DNA of 64,000 nucleotides from Dyella halodurans (lineage in GTDB: Bacteria; Pseudomonadota; Gammaproteobacteria; Xanthomonadales; Rhodanobacteraceae), in assembly GCF_026283925.1 (NCBI RefSeq), contig NZ_JAPDPF010000006.1, positions 1 to 64,000 of the forward strand, read 5' to 3'. The stretch's first letter is position 1. Each line of letters starts with the position of its first letter. The notes beneath the pieces are model-generated. The model had not been told where the DNA came from. It ran no database searches and worked only from the letters and a program-made list of their open reading frames with translations. The position numbers were made by a program, and so were the translations under genes. This document shows, in pieces, positions 22,769-29,448 of this stretch.

Positions 22769-24322
22769 CTATCCCTTGAGGACCGATGTTAGCGACTTAA
22801 TGCGTTCCATCGCGATTCGGTTGTGTGGATCAATGGCCAGAATCTTGCGATAGCTCGAAACGGCCTTCTCGGGTTTACCGGCAATTTCATAGGCAGCTCC
22901 GAGATCTGTCCACGCGTCGATACTTTTGGGGGAGACGTGACTCCACAAAAGACAAATGTCGACGGCATCGTCGGCATGGGCAAGGTCCGACAGAGATGAA
23001 AACCAAGCTTCGAAAGTATCATCAGGGATATGGAATCCCGGATGCTCCTTCGTATAGGCGGCATAGACCTGCAACGCGTTGTCGAAACCGCGAGCGCGAA
23101 GCGTCCTCGCGAAGTCTTGTACGGAAGGAGGCACCCCCGCAGATGCTCGATGTCGTATCGACAATACCCCAGCGGGTACATGCTCAGAATCGGGCGTTGC
23201 GGCCATAAATAGCTTAGCGCCGGCATCCCTTTTCAGCGTCGCATCCAGGAATGCAAGGGTATAGCGGGCCACCCAGGCATAGCTCTCGTTCCGCTCGTCA
23301 ACGGTCGTTCCCTTGCTGCTGGCTTCGCTGAGGAAGCGGAGGTTGTCGGTCGCCAAGTCGTCGTGTGACAGCCTGTGCAAGCCGATCTCCGTCACGTCGG
23401 CGTAATGGATGTGAGCCAGAAAGCTGTTGGGCAGAGAATCGACGCCCGGCCCCAGCGGGTCACCCCGTTCGGCGAAGAAAAGCAGCGGTACGGTGATCCG
23501 ATCTGGTATCACATCGGGAGCCGCGGCCAATACGTTGGGGAAGTAGCGAACGGAACCATCAAGATCCACCAAAGCCCGGATCCGGCTATCGGCAACAGCG
23601 GCAAAAGTGCTGGCCATGCCGCCCCAGCTGTATCCGACGACACCGACCTTGGCCCCATCTACATCGGGAAGCGATCCGGCGTACCCGATCAGGAAACCTA
23701 TGTCTGCCGCTTGTGCGCGAGTGTTCTCCACACTATCGGCCACACTGCCGTCTCTCATATAGCGGACGTGCGCACCATGCGATGGACTCGCAATCACCAC
23801 GTAGCCGTGGCTCGCAAGATATTCGCAAAGACCGTCGTTCTCGAACGCTGTCGATGCGTCACTTGGGGCGTAAATGATCAGCGGAAACGCGCCTTGTTCG
23901 GCCGGAGCATCACCAGTGGCGCGAACAGGTTCGTTACGCACGGCGTCGATGTGAGTGGGGCTGACTCCAAAGGCCAAATATTCACGCAATGCCTGCGTGG
24001 TAATGCGCATTGCCTCATCTTTGTCGAGGTCGAACCGGTCCTCGGTTGCAGCCAGCCGCAAGTAATCGTCATAAATGAGTGGACGTCCGGGCGAAGCAGC
24101 GGGATACCAGATCAAAGTCTGTATTGGGCGTCCTTGCAGACCCTGGTCAGCCTCGCCCGTGACGGCATCGTATCCCACGCGGTAGCTCCGACTGAGGTCG
24201 TATTGTTGTACAACCCTGAAGCCAACTAGATGCGGTCCGTATTCCGCCCGAAACTGAAATCCTTCACTGGCATGGACCGAGAGGGCAACGAGGACAAGGA
24301 AACAACTAGCCAGCCAACGCAT
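22769..24322 (-). CDS. Secreted alpha/beta-hydrolase with C-terminal TPR
   Basis: A 517-residue protein with the signal peptide MRWLASCFLVLVALSVHA. It has an alpha/beta-hydrolase domain of the dienelactone hydrolase/platelet-activating-factor acetylhydrolase type. The nucleophile is S232 in VGYSWGG and the oxyanion-side strand is FPLIIYAPSD. Acid and His candidates lie in FFAERGDPLG and IGLHRLSHDD. Residues about 460-517 form a TPR (IDAWTDLGAAYEIAGKPEKA). It probably cleaves small esters in the periplasm. Substrate unknown. It is the longest gene of the array. Confidence 0.78.
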   Translation of the reverse strand: MRWLASCFLVLVALSVHASEGFQFRAEYGPHLVGFRVVQQYDLSRSYRVGYDAVTGEADQGLQGRPIQTLIWYPAASPGRPLIYDDYLRLAATEDRFDLDKDEAMRITTQALREYLAFGVSPTHIDAVRNEPVRATGDAPAEQGAFPLIIYAPSDASTAFENDGLCEYLASHGYVVIASPSHGAHVRYMRDGSVADSVENTRAQAADIGFLIGYAGSLPDVDGAKVGVVGYSWGGMASTFAAVADSRIRALVDLDGSVRYFPNVLAAAPDVIPDRITVPLLFFAERGDPLGPGVDSLPNSFLAHIHYADVTEIGLHRLSHDDLATDNLRFLSEASSKGTTVDERNESYAWVARYTLAFLDATLKRDAGAKLFMAATPDSEHVPAGVLSIRHRASAGVPPSVQDFARTLRARGFDNALQVYAAYTKEHPGFHIPDDTFEAWFSSLSDLAHADDAVDICLLWSHVSPKSIDAWTDLGAAYEIAGKPEKAVSSYRKILAIDPHNRIAMERIKSLTSVLKG

Positions 24323-24365
24323 GCGTTTCGGTCCTTTAGACGGGTTTGTGGTCCAGATGAACTGA

Positions 24366-24425
24366 TTGCGCGGTCGTTAGTGTGTTGCGTCGACCGGTTG
24401 AGGCCGCCGCGAAAATCGGACCACC
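24366..24425 (+). repeat. Right half of the nested element, decayed repeat remnant
   Basis: GTGTGTTGCGTCGACCGGTT then GAGGCCGC matches the right arm and centre of the element at 25822-25900. The following ATCGGACC may be the leftover right arm of the outer repeat. The left half is missing. Confidence 0.7.
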
Positions 24426-24481
24426 CTTTCGTCGAAATGCCCGCCTTGGGGCGGGCGGCTGGATGGTCAATTCTTCGCTGG

Positions 24482-25117
24482 CTAATCATCCTGGCCGACC
24501 AGCAGTTTGAAATTGACCAAGACGTAGAACGCGCCCCAATAGATGAAGACACTGGCGAATACGACAAACCACGAGATCAAAGGCATGGTCGAACTATTTG
24601 CAATCAGGCGTGACAGTGACAGTACAGAATGTGAGCTGTCGTCCGTGATCATGTCGCCGTTGAAGAAGGTTGGGAAATGGATTACGGAAAAGTCTCCCAA
24701 TATGAAGGCGAACGCGACAATCAAAAATACCGCCAATCTCAGAAAGGCATGCGGCACCGGCCTCAGCGAGGCACTTCTGCGAATCGCCACCCTGATCGTG
24801 GGGGCAACTGGCCAGTAGCCAATAAATAGCAGCGCGGCGTAAAGCAAAAACAAGAGCCACTGAATCGTCATGACGAAACTGCATTTCTCTGGATAGGGGG
24901 AAATTCCGACAGATTTCCAGATGGCCGGCACATGATTTACCCCATATGCACCGATCTCGCTAGCCAAGGTTGAGCCAGCGACCACGTCAAAAAATATTGA
25001 CGATAGGTAACTTATGGCAAGCGTCACGATCGCCGTTATCGCTATGGGTCCCAGGTTCATCTTGCCTTTAAGAGCAAGCTTTCGCCTTTTGGCATACGGC
25101 CCGATCATCAGACTCAT
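24482..25117 (-). CDS. Hypothetical four-helix membrane protein (paralogue of 27035-27691)
   Basis: A 211-residue protein starting at the ATG at 25117 after GGGAGGACTG. A basic LALKGKMNL motif precedes four hydrophobic segments, including FVMTIQWLLFLLYAALLFIG and a C-terminal SVFIYWGAFYVLVNFKLLVG. The paralogue at 27035-27691 shares LALKG, SVQWL/TIQWL, GYWP/GYCP, HFPTF/KFPTL and the C-terminal YW....VNF pattern. No family or function is recognised. Confidence 0.68.
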   Translation of the reverse strand: MSLMIGPYAKRRKLALKGKMNLGPIAITAIVTLAISYLSSIFFDVVAGSTLASEIGAYGVNHVPAIWKSVGISPYPEKCSFVMTIQWLLFLLYAALLFIGYWPVAPTIRVAIRRSASLRPVPHAFLRLAVFLIVAFAFILGDFSVIHFPTFFNGDMITDDSSHSVLSLSRLIANSSTMPLISWFVVFASVFIYWGAFYVLVNFKLLVGQDD

Positions 25118-25174
25118 CAGTCCTCCCGTTTAGCTTTTGATGACGCATTCGCGCGAAATCAGTTTCTGATCGGA

Positions 25175-25202
25175 ATGTCTGCTGTGGGTCGGTAGCGGAC
25201 CT
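25175..25202 (+). repeat. Dispersed hairpin repeat touching a stop codon
   Basis: Arms GTCTGCT and AGCGGAC around GTGGGTCGGT. The last base is part of the TGA stop of the gene to the right. Confidence 0.88.
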
Positions 25203-25786
25203 CACGACTCCAAAGTGCGCCTACTGGCCAGTTGCCAGAACATGATGCCGGCAATACCGCCGGCAAAGCCAAGCGGGCCCCAAAAAATCTCGAACCCTCG
25301 CGAGAGATCTAGGGGCACCTTGTCGGGTGAATCGGTATAAAAGCTGATCGAACTGCCCAGTTTGACCCATGCCACCACGGCAAGAAGACCAACTACGATC
25401 CCGGCGCACGGATAGAAGGTAGGAGCCTTAACCTGCATTCTCTTAGCAGTCCACGCCAGCACCAAACAAGGAGCTGCCGAGAGCATCACCGCCACGAGCC
25501 AGGCGACCGTGAGCACTGCGACCAGCTCCACCCCGAATGCAAGAACTGAATGCTGCTTCGCAATGAGCTCCGCAAACATGCGCGTGCCGAAAAAGGCGTA
25601 CCAGATCGCGAAGCAAAGGGCCGCCACCGAAACACTCTGAAAATAGCATTCCGCCATTTGACCGTAGGAAAGTGTTGCTATAGAACTGCGCCCTTCGATT
25701 AAAGTTCGCTCGCTCCCCATAATTCCTCCCAAGATGATCACAGTAAATCCATAGCTGGCGAGAGATCCAATCTCGGCCAATTTCAC
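25202..25786 (-). CDS. Hypothetical four-helix membrane protein, 194 aa
   Basis: Starts MKLAEIGSLASYGFTVIILG. Hydrophobic segments lie near residues 10-25, 52-70, 83-110 and 128-145, with a further weak one at the C-terminus (WGPLGFAGGIAGIMFWQLAS). It is not similar to the paralogue pair on either side. No family is recognised. The start ATG at 25786 has GGATGTG upstream. It lies in the array of repeat-separated genes. Confidence 0.6.
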   Translation of the reverse strand: MKLAEIGSLASYGFTVIILGGIMGSERTLIEGRSSIATLSYGQMAECYFQSVSVAALCFAIWYAFFGTRMFAELIAKQHSVLAFGVELVAVLTVAWLVAVMLSAAPCLVLAWTAKRMQVKAPTFYPCAGIVVGLLAVVAWVKLGSSISFYTDSPDKVPLDLSRGFEIFWGPLGFAGGIAGIMFWQLASRRTLES

Positions 25787-25805
25787 ATCCTTGATCTGAC
25801 TTTCC

Positions 25806-25917
25806 CATGTCCGCTTCGGGTTGCGGTTTCAGCCGGTCGATGCAACACACTGAAGACTGCGCGATTAGCAGGAGTGTTGCATCGACCGGCTGAAACCGCA
25901 GTCGGAAGCGCACCTTA
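25806..25917 (+). repeat. Hairpin repeat with complete nested palindrome; supplies a stop codon
   Basis: The outer repeat halves (ATGTCCGCTTCGGGT and GTCGGAAGCGCACC) flank a 79-bp insert at 25822-25900. Its 27-bp ends are perfect inverted copies (TGCGGTTTCAGCC at the left end, GGCTGAAACCGCA at the right). A GT dinucleotide stands on both sides. The TTA at 25915-25917 is the TAA stop of the next gene. Confidence 0.9.
25822..25900 (+). mobile_element. 79-bp MITE-like element with perfect 27-bp terminal inverted repeats
   Basis: Left arm 25822-25848, right arm 25874-25900, centre 25 bases. It has no coding capacity. Partial copies at 22196-, 24366-, 28520- and shorter starts at 3442 and 60943 enter the hairpin repeat at the same point, so it is either a site-specific insertion or a long form of the repeat. 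Confidence 0.7.
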
Positions 25918-26367
25918 TCTGTCGAACCGAAGCAACCGCTCGGTTACGGGCGATTTTCCCCACGCATTTCTGAAGTCACCCCGTGGGACAAAGGAAATTT
26001 TCCGCCCAAAGGAACACGGTCGCTCGAGAAAAATGGTCATTCGGTAGGCTCGGCCACTGATGAGCCGGACGCGACCAATGTCATCCAAAGTAATTGTTGT
26101 GGTCTTCCTGCCTCGAGACACGACGAGAGAATCTCCACAGTCGCGCACAACGTCCATCAACCATGCGAATGGCAACAAGGCCACTATGGTTGCGAAGGCG
26201 CCAATCATCGCAACATGAAAACACATCCCCGGCGAAAAACCGCTTCCCCAAATTGTTCGCCAGGCAGCAACAAGCGTAAGCAGTGAGAAGGCGACAGCCA
26301 TAAACGCGGCGATCGCCCATTTGGAGCCGAATACCCCGGCAGACAGGATTGCTCCTTCAGAATTCAT
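25915..26367 (-). CDS. Hypothetical membrane protein with PH-like domain, 150 aa
   Basis: Starts at the ATG at 26367 (MNSEGAILSAGVFGSKWAIA), AAGGGGG upstream. Two membrane helices (about 16-37 and 47-70) precede a soluble beta-rich part: DSLVVSRGRKTTTITLDDIG, VRLISGRAYRMTIFLERP and ISFVPRGD. The design resembles small two-helix anchors carrying a PH-like fold. Its TAA stop is part of the composite repeat. No family name can be given. Confidence 0.62.
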   Translation of the reverse strand: MNSEGAILSAGVFGSKWAIAAFMAVAFSLLTLVAAWRTIWGSGFSPGMCFHVAMIGAFATIVALLPFAWLMDVVRDCGDSLVVSRGRKTTTITLDDIGRVRLISGRAYRMTIFLERPCSFGRKISFVPRGDFRNAWGKSPVTERLLRFDR

Positions 26368-26417
26368 CACGCCCCCTTTTTCGATTCTCTACCGCATTGA
26401 CTGCTCACCCAGCTCAA

Positions 26418-26444
26418 CTGTCCGCTTCGGGTCGGCAGCGGGCG
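26418..26444 (+). repeat. Dispersed hairpin repeat
   Basis: GTCCGCTTCGGGTCGGCAGC then GGGCGC. Its right arm is slightly altered. It lies 30 bases before the stop at 26474. Confidence 0.85.
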
Positions 26445-26473
26445 CCCTCCCTCCATAACCCAAGCGCCAGCGA

Positions 26474-26923
26474 TCAGCCAAGTCTCCAGCCAAAGTCCGA
26501 ATACGGTACACCTTCAAACGCACACCGAATGCCTTGTGCAGTGTACGGAATGATGTCGTAGGGAAGCTCGGCCCAATCATGCCAACCAAGGTAGTCGTGC
26601 TTTCCGTTCTCAACCAATTCGGGCGTCCCCGCCCAACGCTCCGCAAAGAAGAATGCGCCCAGCCATTCGGCACCGGAATCGCCAGCGCGACAATGCATGA
26701 GGTGAGCCAACCGAAGTGTTTCCGGGCTAGCCACCAATCCCGTCTCTTCCCTGAGCTCCCGCGCGGCGGCCACCGTCAAAGGCTCCCCACCATCGTGGGA
26801 TCCGGCGGGAAGACTTAAGAAGCCATCCATCCAGCCGGTGTTGCTGCGCCGTAACAACAGTACGTTGCTTTTCTTGCGAACGATGACGAAAACGCTCGTC
26901 GTCAACTGAAACCGCTGCCTCAA
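26474..26923 (-). CDS. NUDIX hydrolase
   Basis: Hydrolyses a nucleoside diphosphate linked to another group. The full Nudix box G-x5-E-x7-REL-x-EE-x-GL is present as GSHDGGEPLTVAAARELREE then TGLV, and NTGWMDGFLSLPAG precedes it. I take the TTG at 26923 as start (GGAGAGCGCA upstream, product LRQRFQLTTSVFVIVRK), since earlier starts at 26971 and 26980 lie inside the hairpin repeat and lack a ribosome binding site. Length, about 149 residues, is normal. Substrate unknown. Confidence 0.85.
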   Translation of the reverse strand: MRQRFQLTTSVFVIVRKKSNVLLLRRSNTGWMDGFLSLPAGSHDGGEPLTVAAARELREETGLVASPETLRLAHLMHCRAGDSGAEWLGAFFFAERWAGTPELVENGKHDYLGWHDWAELPYDIIPYTAQGIRCAFEGVPYSDFGWRLG

Positions 26924-26961
26924 TGCGCTCTCCAAAGCCAAGTCGTCCAGTGCGTCACTAA

Positions 26962-26989
26962 GGTCCGGCATGGGTTGCAAGCGGACCCT
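26962..26989 (+). repeat. Dispersed hairpin repeat
   Basis: GGTCCGGCATGGGTTGCAAG then CGGACC. It lies 45 bases before the stop at 27035. Confidence 0.8.
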
Positions 26990-27034
26990 GAGCGGCGGCC
27001 TAGAGCGCCGCCAAATCTGTTCTCCTGACCCTCC

Positions 27035-27691
27035 TCACCCCACCGCGACAGGTCGAGGGGCGGTCGTAAAAATCATTCGGAAGTTAACAACGTAGTGGAG
27101 GATGGCCCAGTACACACAGATAGTCGCAAATGGCGCGAACCATGCGAACAAAGGCATGGCGATTGAGCTGTTCATGATGCCGACGAAGGTTCGCGAGGAA
27201 GCCTTCCCTTCATCGAGCGGAAAGAATCCCCCATTCATCAGCGTTGGGAACTTCATTACGCCGATCTCTCCAAGCAAATAGAGACACAGGGTGATCCCGC
27301 CGACGAAGAGCTTAAGCTCCCGGTGGCTGACGTATGTGCGCTTGTACCAGCCATGGATGGCAATCCTGGTGGGCGTTGAAAAAGGGCAGTAACCCACGAA
27401 AAGCACCCACGCGTAGATTGGCACGAAAAGCCATTGGACTGACATGATAAACCGAGCTGTCGCGCCGAACCTCGAGTACTCCGGTGCGTTGCGAACTACT
27501 GGGATTAAGCTAGCAGCCGCATCGACAAAGCCATTGATTGCCGGGCCACTAGAGAAGCGAGGATATGCGAGAAGACTAAGATAGCTAAGAACCAGAAAAA
27601 CACCTGCCGACCAGAGAAGCGGTCTGAGGTAGAAGCGGCCCTTCAAGGCGAGTCGTTTCTTCTGCATAAACGGTGCTGGAAATTCGCTCAC
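27035..27691 (-). CDS. Hypothetical four-helix membrane protein (paralogue of 24482-25117)
   Basis: A 218-residue protein. The GTG at 27691 has GAGGAGGGAGA directly before it, and an ATG at 27667 (MQKKRLALKGRFYLRPLL) is an alternative start. It has four hydrophobic segments, including FIMSVQWLFVPIYAWVLFVG, and the shared landmarks listed for its paralogue 2 kb away. No recognised family. Two related genes in one array suggest duplication or repeated capture of one gene type. Confidence 0.68.
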   Translation of the reverse strand: MSEFPAPFMQKKRLALKGRFYLRPLLWSAGVFLVLSYLSLLAYPRFSSGPAINGFVDAAASLIPVVRNAPEYSRFGATARFIMSVQWLFVPIYAWVLFVGYCPFSTPTRIAIHGWYKRTYVSHRELKLFVGGITLCLYLLGEIGVMKFPTLMNGGFFPLDEGKASSRTFVGIMNSSIAMPLFAWFAPFATICVYWAILHYVVNFRMIFTTAPRPVAVG

Positions 27692-27737
27692 TCTCCCTCC
27701 TCGCGTCGTCACTGACCCTTGCCAGGGCTTCTTCACG

Positions 27738-27764
27738 GATCCGCTCCGCGTCTGAGGCGGACCT
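27738..27764 (+). repeat. Dispersed hairpin repeat
   Basis: GATCCGCTCCGCGTCTGAGG then CGGACC, with a changed loop. It lies 36 bases before the stop at 27801. Confidence 0.8.
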
Positions 27765-27800
27765 AAATCGGAGCTGGACCCGAGCACACTGCGCCTGGCG

Positions 27801-28484
27801 TCAGTCTGCCCCGTCATGCACAAGCTGATATGTCGGAGACAACGGCCAAATCCGTTGGTCCGGTTCAACAAGGCGAACTCTGGCGTAGCCGTTCTCCGCC
27901 ACTGGCAGAGATGGCGCAATGGCTTTCTCCACGTCGGCTGCGACACTTAGCCATTGCCTATTCCACTGAGAGAAGTCTCGCAGGAACGGCTCTGGCAGCG
28001 ACTCGATCTGCTTATTCGACCAGAGCAGGAGCGATCGACCTGATTCAGCGCCGTAAAAGAAATGAACTACGCCGCCAATAACGGCTCCTTGCGCCGTGTC
28101 GATCCAGACGAACCCCTTTTCATCGCACGAATGCAATCGACAGGAAGACAGCATGACGTACCGACCGTCCGTCTCCACCAGAGACTGATCGGGCCCACCC
28201 ATCACCTCCCATACCGAACTTCGTAGTGGCGGAGGTGGAGCTTTTGACTTACTCATCCCGAGATAGATGCTTATCTTCGGCACGCTTCTGGCAAGCAAAT
28301 GATCAAATCGCTTGTCGAAGAGAATCCCACTGGCGCTTGCCCCCTTGGATGGCAACAACCAAGTCAACGATTCTGACTCCGACGACACTGGAGCCTCGGC
28401 TTTCGCGGAAACCTGGCTCGCGAACAAGCCTCCAGCTATGGCGAGGAGAAACACCATGCTGGCCCACCGATAATTCGATCCCAT
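27801..28484 (-). CDS. Hypothetical secreted protein, 227 aa
   Basis: Starts at the ATG at 28484 after GGGAAAGGT with a clear signal peptide (MGSNYRWASMVFLLAIAGGL, then FASQVSA). The mature protein has GRYVMLSSCRLHSCDEKGFV, with two Cys that could pair, then WIDTAQGAVIGGVVHFFYG. This pattern is seen in small periplasmic proteins that contact DUF-type cell-wall modules, but I do not recognise the family. It is the last gene of the array before the adhesin operon. Confidence 0.6.
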   Translation of the reverse strand: MGSNYRWASMVFLLAIAGGLFASQVSAKAEAPVSSESESLTWLLPSKGASASGILFDKRFDHLLARSVPKISIYLGMSKSKAPPPPLRSSVWEVMGGPDQSLVETDGRYVMLSSCRLHSCDEKGFVWIDTAQGAVIGGVVHFFYGAESGRSLLLWSNKQIESLPEPFLRDFSQWNRQWLSVAADVEKAIAPSLPVAENGYARVRLVEPDQRIWPLSPTYQLVHDGAD

Positions 28485-28507
28485 ACCTTTCCCAAGTGAC
28501 TTTGAAC

Positions 28508-28590
28508 TGTCCGTTTCGGGTTGCGGATTCAGCCGGTCCCTGCAACAGACTGAACACTGCGCGAGCATTAGCGCATTCAGAGGATCCACT
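28508..28590 (+). repeat. Hairpin repeat, long type, right half lost
   Basis: GTCCGTTTCGGGTTGCGGAT then TCAGCCGG continues into the centre of the nested element (ACTGAACACTGCGCGA), after which the similarity fades. It ends about 26 bases before the stop at 28617. Confidence 0.8.
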
Positions 28591-28616
28591 TGAACGGGTC
28601 TCAGCGCGCGACTTGC

Positions 28617-29447
28617 TCAGCCCAGCTTTTCCCCATAGTAAAGCCGATAGAACCATGCCCATGCCGTCTCTATTTGTTTCTGGATGCGCGGCGGTACTGA
28701 ATGCGGCATGGGTGTCGCCATGCGAGTGGACTGCCGGTGCGGGTACTTCATCCGGTAGTGGCTGTCGCTTTCCTGTTTTCCCACCGTGAGCCGTTCCGGA
28801 TCAATCTCGAACGGCGCGAGCCCGAGCCATGCGTACAGATGTGACATGCATTTCGCCGGCTGCGCGACCAAGTCTTCGAAGCGCACGAAGTACAGCCGCT
28901 GCTTGACGGCATCAGGCAAATCCAAGACAGCTTGCAGTGCGATGAGCGGGGCTCCGATCACGCGGTCTTTTGCAAACAGCATATCCGCGCGGCCGAAACG
29001 GTCGTAGTCCGCCAGGTGATCGATAAAATCCACCAGTATCGTGCGCTGATGTTGCGCTTCAATCGATCCGTAGATCTGCCCGAGCTCACGCAGGCAGACG
29101 ATCAATTTGGCTTCAGGCTCGATGTGCAGCAACAGTTCAAACGCATGCAGCCAGGCACGGTTCTTGTCGATCACCACCCGGTGTGTGCCGCTGTCGTGAT
29201 ACCAGCCATGCAAAAATCCCCGCATGGCCGAAGCCAGGTGCGCGTAGCTGGTCTCGAACGACGAATCCAGCTGCGACAGGAAGAACTGATCGTCACTGAT
29301 CATCCGCCGGATGCCGAGCAGCGTGTTGCACAACGGCGAGCTTTGTCCTTCGCACTGAATCTCAGGGTGTTGCGCGAGGAGCTGGCATAGCAGAGTCGAA
29401 CCCGCGCGCGGCAGGCCGGTGATGCCAACGAAAGTGGGCGTGGCCAT
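28617..29447 (-). CDS. Sulfotransferase, third gene of the adhesin operon
   Basis: A 276-residue cytoplasmic protein with the PAPS-binding loop GITGLPRAGSTLLCQLL (residues 8-24), then VVIDKNRAWLHAFELLL and KLIVCLRELGQIYGSIEAQH. It belongs to the same broad Sulfotransfer_3 group as the other two in the window but is more distant. Its ATG lies one base after the TpsB stop, so it is translationally coupled to the transporter. In HMW1-type systems the third gene makes a cytoplasmic enzyme that modifies the exoprotein. By analogy this one could sulfate the TpsA protein (inference). Confidence 0.85.
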   Translation of the reverse strand: MATPTFVGITGLPRAGSTLLCQLLAQHPEIQCEGQSSPLCNTLLGIRRMISDDQFFLSQLDSSFETSYAHLASAMRGFLHGWYHDSGTHRVVIDKNRAWLHAFELLLHIEPEAKLIVCLRELGQIYGSIEAQHQRTILVDFIDHLADYDRFGRADMLFAKDRVIGAPLIALQAVLDLPDAVKQRLYFVRFEDLVAQPAKCMSHLYAWLGLAPFEIDPERLTVGKQESDSHYRMKYPHRQSTRMATPMPHSVPPRIQKQIETAWAWFYRLYYGEKLG

Positions 29448-29448
29448 G

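Noticed and set aside
121-28590. Classical chromosomal integron
   Set aside because: Most repeats lack the GTTRRRY and RYYYAAC core pair, are too short for attC, and no integrase or attI is visible. Only two or three attC-like cores were found, so the integron idea is kept only as an analogy.
18625-28590. CRISPR array
   Set aside because: The repeats are separated by whole genes of very different lengths, vary in sequence, and there are no spacers of constant length or cas genes.
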